Below, one piece after another: positions 50,401 through 61,463 of a stretch of 64,000 nucleotides of DNA (positions within the stretch are counted from its first letter, which is position 1; the number at the start of each line of letters is the position of its first letter). Origin of the DNA: Escallonia rubra (Eukaryota; Streptophyta; Magnoliopsida; Escalloniales; Escalloniaceae); contig JAVXUO010003212.1 in assembly GCA_033065855.1 (NCBI GenBank), forward strand, positions 1-64,000. Direction: 5' to 3'. The notes under the pieces were generated by a model. That model did not search any database, was not told the origin of the DNA, and was given only the letters and a program-made list of their open reading frames with translations. A program made the position numbers and the translations under genes.

Positions 50401-53400
50401 AGGAAAGCATAAGCATTCAAACTTGTTAGCCTCCCACTCCAAAATTGCCTCCAAAAAACCTTAATTCCGACTTCTCGTATCCAGCATAGCCCTGAACTTT
50501 AAACAACTCCAAATCACTCCTGCGATATCCGATTTAGGCGAATCAAAAGCGTAAGTTGTGTATCTTTAGAAGAGCTACAACTCTACAGAAGAAGCCGATT
50601 ACATCAGAGACCATCTTCAAGGCCAAAACGAAGTTTTTGCAATCGGTCAGAACCTCTTTTTCAGTTTCCAACACAAGATCGATATTTATGTAATGCAACT
50701 AAGCAATCCAGATCAAAGGTAAGTCTTTTCTACTTTTCTCTAAGTTAGAGTAGATTATATTTCCTCCCCACGATCAAATTTTGGTCCTTGGATAATAAAA
50801 CCAGCTCTCCAGTACTCAGTTCGAAGGGAGTAGTTGATAAAACTATTTTCTCATGACCACAAACCAGGGTTTAGGTTGCCACAAGGTTTTCATCCATATT
50901 AGTCCGATCAGGTACATAGGCCACTCAGCCCCAGTTTTCAAGTTCAAACCAAATATTAGGTTTAATCTATGGTATGTTCTTATTCTTTTGTGCTTGTAAA
51001 AAAATCATATAAGAACAAGTAAAGACCTATTAAGGGTATGATGAGGTGCCCACCTTCTCTTCATATTACTTAGTCCCTAAATCTAAAAGGAAGATTCCGC
51101 AGATTAGACAGCTTATTTAATAATCTAGAGTCAGTTTTAGGGAAACAAGTGCACGTAAAACGAGAAAGAAACTTGCTATCGATCAACAAAAACTAGGTAC
51201 TGACACACAACCTCAAAAACAAAAGGAAGAAGCAAGAAACGTACCAATATTAATACGAGCATAGTTCCTGAAGAACCAAACACCAACAAGATTCACCAAC
51301 AGATTTGTGACCGCAGAGATGATCAAGTAATGCCTAAGAGTACATAATGATGAGTAACTCCTCATTCACATATTTAAACCAGTGAAAAACGATATAGTTC
51401 TGCACAGCATGTATCTCTTAAATCCACTATATGAATATGATAAATATATCTGTTGCTTTCTAGTTGTAGTTTAATTGGTTTATCATATCTCAAAGCAGTG
51501 GAATGGTTTCAAAGTTGTTACCAACAATGTACAGAAGCAGAGAAGATACCTACGGGTTACTAAGATTCAACATCGGATGTAAGTACTTAGAAAAGGCTTT
51601 AGGATTTCATAATTCTAGTTTTATTCCCAATTACATAAACAGGAAAAGCAAAAGAAATTCTCATTTGCTAGCAACTTCTTCTCTCTTATTCATTTTAAGC
51701 ACTAGACCAACAGGAACATAGTGACATATTTAGTGATATGAGGTGTAGAAGGGAACAGAGGATAAATCAAACTAATGGACGCATTAAATTTAGAACTTTC
51801 ATGCTTATTCCCAAACCTTAGCAATCAAGATGAACATGTCATGATAAAGAGCATATGTTTTAAAGTGCACATGCAAGGGTCCCACATCGAGTAAAAGTGA
51901 AAAATAAGATGGCAATGTATACACAGAAGTAAAACCTATTGGGTTAAGCTTTTAAGTCAAGTTAGGCTTCATCTTGTATGTGTAGGCCTTCTTGGTGCCA
52001 CTGAGCTATCAGAGCCCATGGGTAACAACCTGGGCTCACCCCCTCAGCGGTTGATTGGTGGTGAATCTAGAAGGTCTTGGAACAACGGTAATGCGGGCGG
52101 TGTACTCTGGAACTTAGGAAGCATCAACACCTCATACGGGTCGAGGTATGGTGTCTGACACCTACCGACACCTCTCAGAGGTGTCCGAATTTTTTATTAT
52201 TTTTTTTACGGTCCGTTTGGAACCAATTCTTTTAGGATTTGGATTTCATATTTGGAATTGGATTTGGAATTCAATTCACTTTTTTTTGTTTGGAACGAAA
52301 GAATTTTCAAATCACGGGATTCCAATTTTGTGTATGGAGAGCAGAGGAAATGGAAAGGTAATAATTTTTAGACAATTATATCATTGACTTACGATGAAAA
52401 ATTACGGTAAGTGGTTTCAAGTGTGCTAGTGCCACCACATGGTGGTGGTGGTGGTGGTGGCGGCACTGCACGGGGTAGCAACATCGACGGTGGAAGTGGT
52501 GGGGTGGTCAAGTGATGGTAATGATGGTATTGAGGTGTAACAAGGTGTAACTGGTAGTCGTCAACTGACGCAAATAGTGATGTCAGTGGCAGTAGTGGTG
52601 GCGGTGGTGGCAATAGTGGTGGTGGCGACGGTGGCAGTGGTGATGTCGGCGGCGGTGATGGTGGCGGCAATAGTGATAGTGGTGGTGGCGACGGCTGTAA
52701 TGGCGGCAATAGTGGTGGTGGCGATAGTGGTTGCAATAGTGGTGGTGGTGGTGGGGGCAGTAGTGGTGGCGACGGTGGTGGTGGTGGCATATTGATGGAT
52801 GTGGTGACGACAGTAGTGGTGGTGGTGGCAATGGTGGTGGCGGTGATGGTGGCAGTAGTGATGGCGACGGCGGTAGTTGTGGCAGTACTAGCGGTGGTGG
52901 CGGTGGCGGTAGTGGTGGGGGATGCAATAGTGGTGAAGGTGGCAGTGGTAGTGGCAGTAGTGGCAGCGACAGTGGTAGTTATGGCACTACTGGCGGTGTT
53001 GGCGGTGACGGTAGTGGTGGCGGGGGTGGTGGTTGTAGTGGTGGCTGTGGTGGTGGCGAAGGCGGTAGTATTTGCGGTGGTTGTGGCGACAGCGACTGTG
53101 GTAGTGGTGGCGACGGTGCTGGTGACAGTGGTGGTGGCAATGACGGTGGTGATGGCGACAGTAGTGGTGGTGGTGGTGACAGTAGTAGTGCCGGTGGTGG
53201 TAGTAAAAGAGGTGTGGCGGTAGCGGTAATGAAGATGGTGGTGGTTGGTTCATTCTTGGAGAGATCCATAAAAAATGATAAGATAGGTAAATAATTACTT
53301 TTAATTCAAGTAAATCGAAATCTCAGGAAATCCGACTATTTTTCATCGGATTTCACACTATAGAAACAAATCCAGTCAAATCCCATGAAATCCAATTCCA

Positions 53401-56400
53401 ATTCCTTTTTTTAATGTTCCAAACAATAAAATTTGAGGATTTGAAATGAAATTCCCCATTAATTCCATGGTTCCAAACACACTCTTAGTTACCGGAAACC
53501 GTGTCGTATGCCTCTTGAAGAAGTGTCGGACATCTCTTGAAGGAGTGTCGGACACCTCTTGGAGAAGTGTCCATACGTATGGGGCCAAAATATGTAACAC
53601 CTTGAAAGGAGCATGCATGTGGCTCTTAGTTGGAGGATAAGCAGAGACTCTTGTAGGGCAGACGGCGAAAAAAGGCATGGTTCTTGGGAGAATAGGACTC
53701 TAGTAGGTGTGAGCTCTGGCACGCCATAGAGGAGTTGGTGACACGGCTTGTAGAAGTTAAACTCGAGGAGGAGATTTTGTGGACTCTCGCATGGGGGGAT
53801 ACTATTATGGTGCACGTGTGAGGTGTTAGTCCCGCATCATGTAAGAACGAAAAAAGAGATGGAAATACATATATGGATGAACCCAAGACCTATTGGCTTA
53901 AGCTTCTAGGTCAAGTTGGGCTTCATCCAGTATATGTGGGTCTTCGGTAGCATTGGGCTCTTGTTGTCACCCTGTAACGATATAGTGGAAATTTTAAAGG
54001 TAATGACTGACAAGATGATATATTGACATCGAAAAAGCACGAAACGACCTAAGCAGGAGACAAAACAAACTTACTTGTGCTCAGATTCATCTTGTATGAA
54101 CGCATGAAGTGCTTCAATGGCTATGGAGAACGACATAAACAAAAGAAATAGCTGTCTACACATGCAGGACAATCAAAATATTGCTGCGTTAGCCCCTAAG
54201 ACCCAATTGGCAGAAAAAAAAATGGCAAGATAGTGTGAATGCAATAACAGTGCAGAATTTCGTTAATGTCTAAAGTATGTAGGGAATTAGCTACAGAAGA
54301 GAAAAGCTAACAAAAACATAATAGGCCACCCGAGCCACCCCGTCAAGAAAGGACAAAAAGGAACCCCAGAAAGATAGTTTTCTAAGAGGAAAAAAAAACC
54401 CCATCTATATGCTCTTCTTCTTTTTTTTCCCCCCTTTAGGCCAGCCCGGTGTGGTTAGAATTACAATTTATGATAATGTCCCAGCTTCCTCTTCAAAATA
54501 AGGAGCTCTATTCATCGTGAAAAAGAAACATGGTACGGAGGTTATGTTAACAAACACAAATGATACTTCTTGTGAGAGACGTATATGATTGCTTCCACTA
54601 TCCTCCACTCCATGTCTCCTGACGCAGTCCTCAAGAAGCTCAGAAAGAAATAAATACTCAAATTTAGCTTAAAACCAAATCGACCCACTTGGGAAATTGC
54701 ATAACCAGTTCCTAGTCAGCCTAATTTAAGGTTATGGAGCCCACTTGGGAGCTTCCATAACCAGTTTTGGGCCAGCCTTATTTTAACTTAATTAGAATTT
54801 TTATTAGTAAGGGATGCAGTTGGAGCATCCGCCTAGGGACTAGGCAGACGGCTCATTAGAAAAGCTCATAACTACTATATTGTCATAAGTCTACCCAGGA
54901 CTTCAGCGATGTAAACAATCACGATCATCTGGAAGTCTAGAAGACATGCTGCCTCTATTTCTCTTCCCCCAGTCTCTACCGTCTCTATTCATTGACCAAG
55001 AATTGAAAGCATTGACAAGAGTTATTTGGAGGAAAAAAACCTATTTCAGTCTTCAGTTCTTTACAGCTTATACCCTTTTCAATGGGCAAACTTCTCGTCT
55101 TCTAGGTTAAGGTAAAACTATTGACCAGCCCAAGCAAAGAAGTTGATCGAAAGGAATAACAGCATGATCGAAGATGCTATAGTTGATGCACTGCGGGATA
55201 TGTTGAACCAAGACATACCTAATCCTCAAATCAAGAAATCAACAAGGAAAACCTCTAAACTGCATTGACAATTTCACATCTGATGACTTTCAGATTTCCT
55301 AAGGAATGGATATAAATTTGGTGTCTCATGGCTGCAACAATTAACTTGATTTTGCCACCGTAATCTTAGTTTAGAGCCAATCACTATACAGAAACGAGGA
55401 TTTGCTGGACATGGTTCATAAAGAAGACCCACGGACCTTAAGTTACTAGTATGCGACTTATTGGGTTCTGTAAGAATTGGTTTGGTAGCCATTTATATCT
55501 AAGTCAAACAAGATTCTTGTCAAAATAACAAAGGAATGTAATGGCTACATCTAGACTGAAGCCTAAAGTTTCAACTTCTCTTTGTCTATCCCTCGCTTTC
55601 AAGCAACTAGGTCCAAGTTCCCATCTATTTATCAAATAAATTTCCATCAACTTTTAATGATACATTATCTAGTTCAGTTTAATTTACTGGTAACATAGAA
55701 GTTTCCTGATTCACGTAAGCGCAATCATAATAGAATTTGTGCAGAAAGGCCTCAAATTTCCAGATACTTACAGCATTGGTAAAGGCAGACAACACCTCTA
55801 GCCTTTTGTACCTGATATCAGAAGATAACTTTTATTAGTTACCTTTTTTGTGGTGAATGCCCATTGTTTGCATAAAGGGACTATTACACACCATTTCATC
55901 AGAACATTCTTCAAATTCAAATACAAGTTTTGCAGTTAAAAAAAGAAAGTGGGGATTCATCGACAGATGGATTCCAGTGCAGCATTCATTCTATATGCAC
56001 CCAACAGGGATCCCCCTTCCCCCACTTATTAATGAATCAGTTCTAACAGGAGACGTAGCTACCTAGAAGCTGAGAACCTTCTAGAACGTTCTAGAACCTT
56101 CTTACAAGTATCAAATCTACTTTTCTTAACGACCTCAAGCCCTGAGCTCACCCGTAAGTATAGACTCGATCAGGCTTCTTCCGAGAGGCAGCCATCGCGA
56201 ACAAAGAAAAAGTTAGGAGGCCACAGCCAAACGTCAAATGAAATGCATCAGACACCAGACCTGAAATTAAATTCAAGAGTCATATTATAATCAAGGAATA
56301 AACAATAATACACAAAATACAGATACCATGAAACACAAAAGAGCAAAACATCACGTAAGATTTGCCTGCCTAAATCAGCAAAAGCACACTTTTCAGTTGA

Positions 56401-57181
56401 ATTACTGTAAGTCGACCATTATAAAGTACTGGAGCCCTTTCATAATTTCTCTCCTTTGACTTTTGGCAACTTCTCAGGATAGAATTCGAACAGCTAACGC
56501 TGAACTCAACTCGTATTGCAAGTACAAACTAAATAAGTTTCTTTGTAACCGAGTCAAAATTACGATAACGACGATGCATGAAGTCAATGCCACGAATTAA
56601 AATCGTATCCTAAGTATTCGCAAAATGTCAAAAGTGACCAAAATTAGAATACAGAGGGAGTTACAAAGGTTTCATCTCGTACCTATTTGGCCGGAGACAA
56701 GGCCAATGCACAATTCGGCTGTGGAATACGCCACGTTGAGCGAAATCAGCACGAACAACTGCTTCATCGGCCTATTGCCCGATCTCACAACCCTAAACAC
56801 CGACAACATATGCAACAAAACCGAAAATCTACTAACCAAACCATCTCCACTACCAGAAAACGACGACGTCCGGTCCCGCTCCGACCAAATGCTTTCAAGT
56901 CCGTCCTGTTGCGGATAAATAGCCGGCGAGATGTCGATCGTCGAGGTAGTACGGGAAAGGAAAGGCTTCTTTAGCGAATCGTTGGAGACTATGGAGATTG
57001 GCGTGTGAGGTGGAGGTGGCTGTTCGGATTGGTGGAACGAGGGCTGGCGGTGGAACGCGAACCGACGATCGCTGTTGCCGGAGAGTTCGAAACCGGCGTT
57101 CCACGGCAGAGGCGAATCGAGCTCGCGTTTCCGGTGAGGGGATCGCGGATCGAACCGACCGGGAGCACTCGGATTGTCCAT
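44458..57181 (-). CDS. MTP5: MTP5-like cation diffusion facilitator (zinc transporter)
   Basis: Ten exons on the minus strand: 57181-56683, 56260-56152, 55811-55772, 54151-54075, 51333-51245, 47882-47813, 46389-46351, 46218-46068, 44831-44742, 44559-44458. All introns are GT-AG; the joined frame is 1266 nt, 421 residues. Residues 1-130 are a polar Ser/Pro-rich N-terminus; membrane segments follow from about 143 (LFVLISLNVAYSTAELCIGL), with SDAFHLTFG at 170-178, FTNALFLLFMSFSIAIEALH, and HVLAD at 287-291. The C-terminal cytosolic domain has WELVPGHVVGSLSLQ. This matches Arabidopsis MTP5, which works with MTP12 at the Golgi in zinc loading of the secretory pathway. The H-x3-D metal site is intact at 287/291 but reads H-x3-G at 174/178, as expected if this subunit is the non-transporting partner. 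Introns hold several transposons. Confidence 0.93.
44957..46040 (+). mobile_element. Non-LTR retroelement in MTP5 intron 8
   Basis: Perfect 14-bp target duplication AAATAAACAAAAAG at 44943-44956 and 46041-46054. It ends in an A-rich tail (CCAAAAAAAAATAAAT), starts CT-rich, and has a GC-rich middle (CACCGCGGCCGCCCCACC near 45018). Length 1084 bp. No RT is seen, so it is a non-autonomous LINE-like element or an internally deleted LINE. The right target duplication ends 13 nt inside the exon 8 donor. Confidence 0.85.
46573..47740. mobile_element. Foldback (MITE-like) element in MTP5 intron 6
   Basis: Long imperfect terminal inverted repeats: GGGGGCTTATCCAGAAATAG at 46573 and, reversed from 47740, GGGGGCTGATCCATATTTTG; both contain TTTTATCTAGCTGATC and CGCCCCTCTTTTGGGC further in. 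The core is GGT/GTG-rich. No target duplication could be defined, so the superfamily is open. Confidence 0.75.
47883..49929 (-). other. MTP5 intron 5, 3' part
   Basis: Holds no exon. A short dispersed repeat at about 49140-49356 (CAGTTTATATGTGTTGGGCC, GTCTGCTTGTAAACACCTCA) matches 19498-19640 inverted. Confidence 0.5.
49930..51060 (+). repeat. Decayed LTR-like repeat, copy 2, in MTP5 intron 5
   Basis: Same family as 17880-19330 but on the plus strand. It has a TATA-like GCTATAAATTGAGG at about 50367 followed by a leader with GTTAGCCTCCCACTCCAAA. No SINE is present at the matching site. Ends are approximate; no partner LTR. Confidence 0.6.
52209..53484. mobile_element. Tourist-like MITE with GGT-repeat core
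   Basis: TTA target duplication at 52206-52208 and 53485-53487. Ends CGGTCCGTTTGGAACC and, reversed, GAGTGTGTTTGGAACC; the arms continue with GGATTTGGATTTC / GGAATTTCATTTC motifs. The core is a triplet repeat (next entry). It lies inside the TRIM-like element. Confidence 0.82.
52437..53215. repeat. Degenerate (GGT/GGC/AGT)n triplet array
   Basis: About 780 bp of GGTGGTGGC and AGTGGTGGC-type triplets. Open frames in all phases (Val/Ala-, Pro- or His-rich) come from the repeat and are not genes. Confidence 0.95.
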
Positions 57182-59014
57182 TTTTCTGGTTAGATGAGCT
57201 CGAAAGTGTCACATAAACGGTGCGATTGGTCGATTGTTGTTGGTGTAATACTGAGTCTGCCTGTAGGAGTCTTCTGATGCGCGTGCCGGAGACTTCCAGG
57301 TCAAAGGAATCGACTGCATGAGTTTCCCCCGCGTCCGATTCCAATTTTCTGGTAGATATTTTTTTTCCTTTTAAGGTAAATATTTGAAAACAGTGGATTC
57401 CGCTGTTATTTCTGTAGTAATAATATTATATTACATAGTAGTAAGTATTAATGAATGAACCAAAATTTGTCACTTCATTTGGGATTTGGGAGTAAAAATT
57501 TGAGTTATCATCGTCACATTTCTATACATGTGTTGTGTACGCTTCAGTCAAGGTCAAGTTTATCGGTGATTTTGTTTACTTAGAAATGTTCGGCAACGAC
57601 GTTGTTTTTACGTTAGACTCCAAAGCATAAATCTGCATTTTGGCAATAGCAAGTGGAGAGCTGCTTTTGACGTAATAATTGTTGTTGTAATCTATTCTGC
57701 AAAAGATTATAGCATAAGCAATTCATAATTGATCCTTGAAGTTGATAGAGATTCTGATGCAGAGACGAATGACGTTGGAAGTTGAAGTGATAGCTCGCGA
57801 TTTGTTGGAGCAAATTGAGTGCCAAAGCCCAAGGTATAATCCATTTATCGACGTGCATTGATTTGGCCACGACTCCTTCTTAAGGAGTTTCGAGCGTTGC
57901 AAGTTGTCAAAACAACCATCTCGAGGAGATCTATGCTTCCCTAAGAGCTATGCCAAATTGAAAGCAACATGGATCGCAAAAAAAAAGCCGTTTAAACTAC
58001 TTTCAGAACAATTCTGTGATTTATGTGAGAAGACTTTCTTAGTTGGCAATTTTGTGATTGAGGGTGAATTTCATAACTTCAATGGTTTCACGAATCTAGA
58101 CTATTTAGTAGTTGCTTATTTCGTTGCCAATTTAATTTTAGTTTGAATAATAATTTCTTTGTAATTCCTTAGCGTCCAAGGATTAGGGTTCTTTTCGTGT
58201 TTAAAGGGGTGTTGCTATCTAAGCAAAATTATCCTTGATAAGCAAAACTCATTTCTCTGCAGGGATCTGTTTATAGTGTCTGTGTGCTTTCGCCATGGAC
58301 CTCGATGATTCAAGATCGTTATCACCGTCCAGCTAAAAAGATATCTAGAAGTACGCTTCAACTTGTGCGATATCAAATTTACACTCTTCCATTCTGCAGC
58401 GTCAGATTCTTTGAACTTGAAACAAGAAAGTTGGAAACTTGATGATGAAGTTGCCATGCCCCGTTTGCTTGACTTCTCTGCATCATAATCCAACTTCACC
58501 TCTTACACAGATAGAGAGACAATTTAGAAGACCCGCAAATGAGTTTTCAACAAATAACAAACTACCATCGACCAAATATTCATGTGAAATCAAAATAACA
58601 GTTCAGCTACAATGAACATCAATGAAGGAGTCTCTTTCAGGCTCCAATTTTTGAAAACTAAAGAAAGTTCTGTACCCAAAATAGAATAAAAACAATAAGG
58701 CTCTAGGATATTTATCAACTACTGGGACACTGGTAAATCAATTCAACTTAGAAATCGAATTTTCTCATCAGAATATCAACAGAGCTATCCAATCGGTCAA
58801 GGCTAAGAAGAATATACAAGAGTCCGGGTCTGGTGGAACCGCTGACCCTAACACTTGGATGAGATAAGAGTTGAAATAGTAACAAACAACATTGATTTTA
58901 CAGGAGGGTCATGGGGTGGGGGCGTATACACATTTGGTTTTTCGGGTATCTCTATCATCGTAATCTTCCTTTATCTTCCTTTTCACTAATACTTCGTGAA
59001 GATGCTCCATCTCA
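57182..59014 (-). other. Interval between NUDX23 and MTP5; MTP5 promoter
   Basis: The minus-strand MTP5 start is at 57181, so its promoter and 5'UTR lie here. I see no clear TATA box. A minus-strand frame at 58215-58499 and a plus-strand patch SDSLNLKQESWKLDDEV (about 58400-58450) look protein-like but were not identified. Confidence 0.45.
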
Positions 59015-61463
59015 TCAAGACTGTAAATGATAATCAAGAGTGTAAGCATGAATCTCGGATGGGCTTGTGCCAGGCCTGTCAAAAGTCAAGAGAGTGAATG
59101 GTTACGGTCTTAATTTAAACAGTTTGTTTATTGTTCTTAGACTTCTGCCTCCATTTCCAAGATTTCAGCAATAATTAAGGGAAAAAAGATACCTTTACTT
59201 TAAATATATGGATGGGGAAATAATGTTGCAATGTAACTAAAGGTTATCTCAAACATGACAGCGTCTTTGTTTGAGGTTAGGAACTCTTTGAGATTGCTTT
59301 ACCAATCTCCGATGGCAGACAAGTAGAACAATAACATAGAAAGGCAAACGCCGCTGAATCCACATTTGGTTCTAATATGTCCCCATACAAAAATAAATAA
59401 ATAAATAAGCGATGACGGGGAGGAAAAAAGAAAGATAGGATAAGATATTCTTCTCTTGTTTTTTTTCTTCAGATGGATCTACTTCCTCGGTGAATGAACA
59501 AAAAGAAAGGCGAAGAAACTAAGAGAGCCAGGGGCGGAACTATAGTAGGGCCGAAGGGACCATGGTCTGCCCTCATATTTGCCACTCAAAAGTTGCTTAT
59601 TTCATTTACGTGCATTTGGTTAAAGCCTTAGAGGTCAAAAAGTTGGAAAATCTTAACATATACTTTGGGAAAGCTATAAATTTACTCTTGAATTTAGATT
59701 CTCACACTCCACTTTTCTCATTAAAAGTTGAAGCTGTGTTATGCACAAGTGCTACTAAAAGTCATTTGGAGTTCATAAGAGGTTAAATTTACGAAGAGTT
59801 ATAAATTCCAACTCGACCTCATATAAGACTTACGTATATGTATACAAGATAATTACGAGAGAATAACAATTAATGATATTGTTTCTAATAAATTGTGCAT
59901 GCCCAAAAATAAGAAGTAAACGACGCTAGAATCTACAAAAGTACGAAAATTTATTAACTTCCGTATTAAATGTGATACTAATACTAATGCACGTAGACCT
60001 ACAATTCTTTTAGGGCATCCTATAAAGTTAAGACTAGAAATGCTTCAAGTTTATTAAATATTGCTCACTACACATTCCATCAATTTTTTTACACTAGTGA
60101 CTATACTTTTTACAACTTTTGGCTCCCCTCTGCACGACATTATGGGTCCACCCCTGAAGAGAGCCTCCAAGATTCGAAGCCAACGAGAATAGTAGTAAAA
60201 GAAGAAGAATATTGATTTCCTTATTATCTTAATCACCAAGACAGGGAAGACATGGATAGATCATCTTTCGTTCTCTTACTATCTAGCCAACGAGAATAGT
60301 AGTAAAAGAAGAAGAATATTGATTTCCTTATTATCTTAATCACCAAGACAGGGAAGACATGGATAGATCATCTTTCGTTCTCTTACTATCTAGCAACCAA
60401 ACTACCTGATAACCAAAAACTTATCCTCGAGGAATTCCTTGAAAGAGTAGTACATAAATTATCATAAACTGATAATACCTTTTATTGATGGCACCATAGT
60501 GAAACTTGGGGTTTCCGGCCTTTAAATCTTCAATGTACTGCAATCACACAAGATAAAACTGTCAACTAGAGTAGAAGAGCCGAAGACTCGAAGTTGATAC
60601 AAAATAAACTTTGGAAACGTCTATTTCCAACACTCAAATGCTTAACCAAGCCCCATTTTGTCGCTAAAAATGTGTTAGTGACAAAATTTCAACTTTTGAG
60701 AGACAAATCATGGTGTGGCAAGCATTTGAGGTATGGAAATAGACTTTCCATAACTTTTTATGTTTGGAAAAACAAAAGAACAAAAAGATCGATGCTTGTA
60801 ATTTCATAATCCGGCTCTCACCAAATTCAAGGTGACCAACATTGACGAAAAAGCCAAAGAATCAAATGGAATTTCATCAAATGCAAAAAGCCGGCACTCA
60901 GAAGATTCTGGACCAGGTGAAAAGTGGGGCCTCTTCAATTTTGCCAAGAAAATTATATAAGTCTGCTCAAGAGAAGGAACAAACGATAACATAAACATCT
61001 TCACCAAGTGCAGAAAACAAAAAACAAAAAAAAAGGTCCGATTCCTCTCACTTGGCCTATAAGAGGGATGTCCAACTGAGCAAAAGGTGAAAGAACTTGC
61101 ACTTCTGCACCCGCTTCTTCCCAAGTTTCTCGCATTGCCCCTTCTGCAGCAGACTCCCCAATCTCCAAGTAACCAGCAGGAAGTGTCCTATCAAGAAAAT
61201 GCAATTCAGGAATAACACTGAAGACAGAGGAAACGTTGTGACAGAAAGGTGACTACTTAGAGCTGCGCGGGAACAATGGGAGGAGGAGAAGGTGGAGGAG
61301 GTGGAAAAGGGAAAGAGGAAGAGGAAGAGGGAAGGGCGAGGGGATGTTCACTTTCGAGATTTATGTCTACCCACGCAAATGCATACCAAAGACCATAAGA
61401 TGGTTGGATCTTCCGCTTGCAGAGTAAAATCTTGTTATCATGTTCAATGAGGCAACCAACAAC
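59015..61463 (-). CDS. NUDX23: NUDX23-like Nudix hydrolase, 3' six exons
   Basis: Exons on the minus strand: 61463-61387, 61187-61052, 60962-60822, 60537-60479, 59075-59015, with phases that join without a break to a TGA stop at 59015-59017 (157 residues visible). It reads [20 protein letters not shown], then the Nudix box [22 protein letters not shown] (G-x5-E-x7-R-E-x2-E-E-x-G), then the family tail (YHLQS end). This matches Arabidopsis NUDX23, a plastid FAD pyrophosphatase in flavin turnover. The catalytic Glu residues are present. The N-terminal exons (transit peptide, CxxC zinc ribbon) were not found up to 64000; they may lie beyond, or be diverged. The first visible exon has a normal TTCAG acceptor, so more exons are expected upstream. 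Five exons are listed; at least one more is missing. Confidence 0.88.
59529..60156. mobile_element. Non-autonomous hAT element in NUDX23 last intron
   Basis: Perfect 8-bp target duplication AAGAGAGC (59521-59528 and 60157-60164). Ends CAGGGGCGGA and, reversed, CAGGGGTGGA. 628 bp, no transposase. Confidence 0.93.
60180..60393. repeat. Perfect 107-bp tandem duplication
   Basis: 60180-60286 is followed directly by the same 107 bp at 60287-60393, with no difference I can see. It lies in the NUDX23 last intron next to the hAT element. Confidence 0.93.
60609..60755. mobile_element. Small palindromic MITE in NUDX23 intron
   Basis: Arms TTGGAAACGTCTATTTCC and, reversed, TTATGGAAAGTCTATTTCC, followed on both sides by CTCAAATGCTT; nearly the whole 147 bp can fold on itself. 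No target duplication was confirmed. It lies between exons 60822 and 60537. Confidence 0.75.

Larger units (their letters stand above)
51875..53952 (+). mobile_element. Small LTR element (TRIM-like) in MTP5 intron 4, carrying a nested MITE
   Basis: Direct repeats at 51875-52000 and 53824-53952 share GTCCC(A/G)CATC, CCTATTGG(G/C)TTAAGCTT and GTCAAGTT(A/G)GGCTTCATC, and end CA. Next to the first lies a Met-tRNA-type primer site, CTATCAGAGCCC, at 52006-52017. The interior without the MITE is only about 0.55 kb and non-coding, as in TRIM elements. The start of the left repeat is decayed (second one begins TGTTAG). Confidence 0.65.

Noticed and set aside
52389-53269. Long Pro-, His- or Val-rich open frames on both strands
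   Set aside because: They come from the triplet repeat, open in all phases, and lie inside a MITE.
56895-57344. 149-residue minus-strand frame
   Set aside because: Overlaps MTP5 exon 1 in another frame; Ser/Arg-rich with no homology I recognise.
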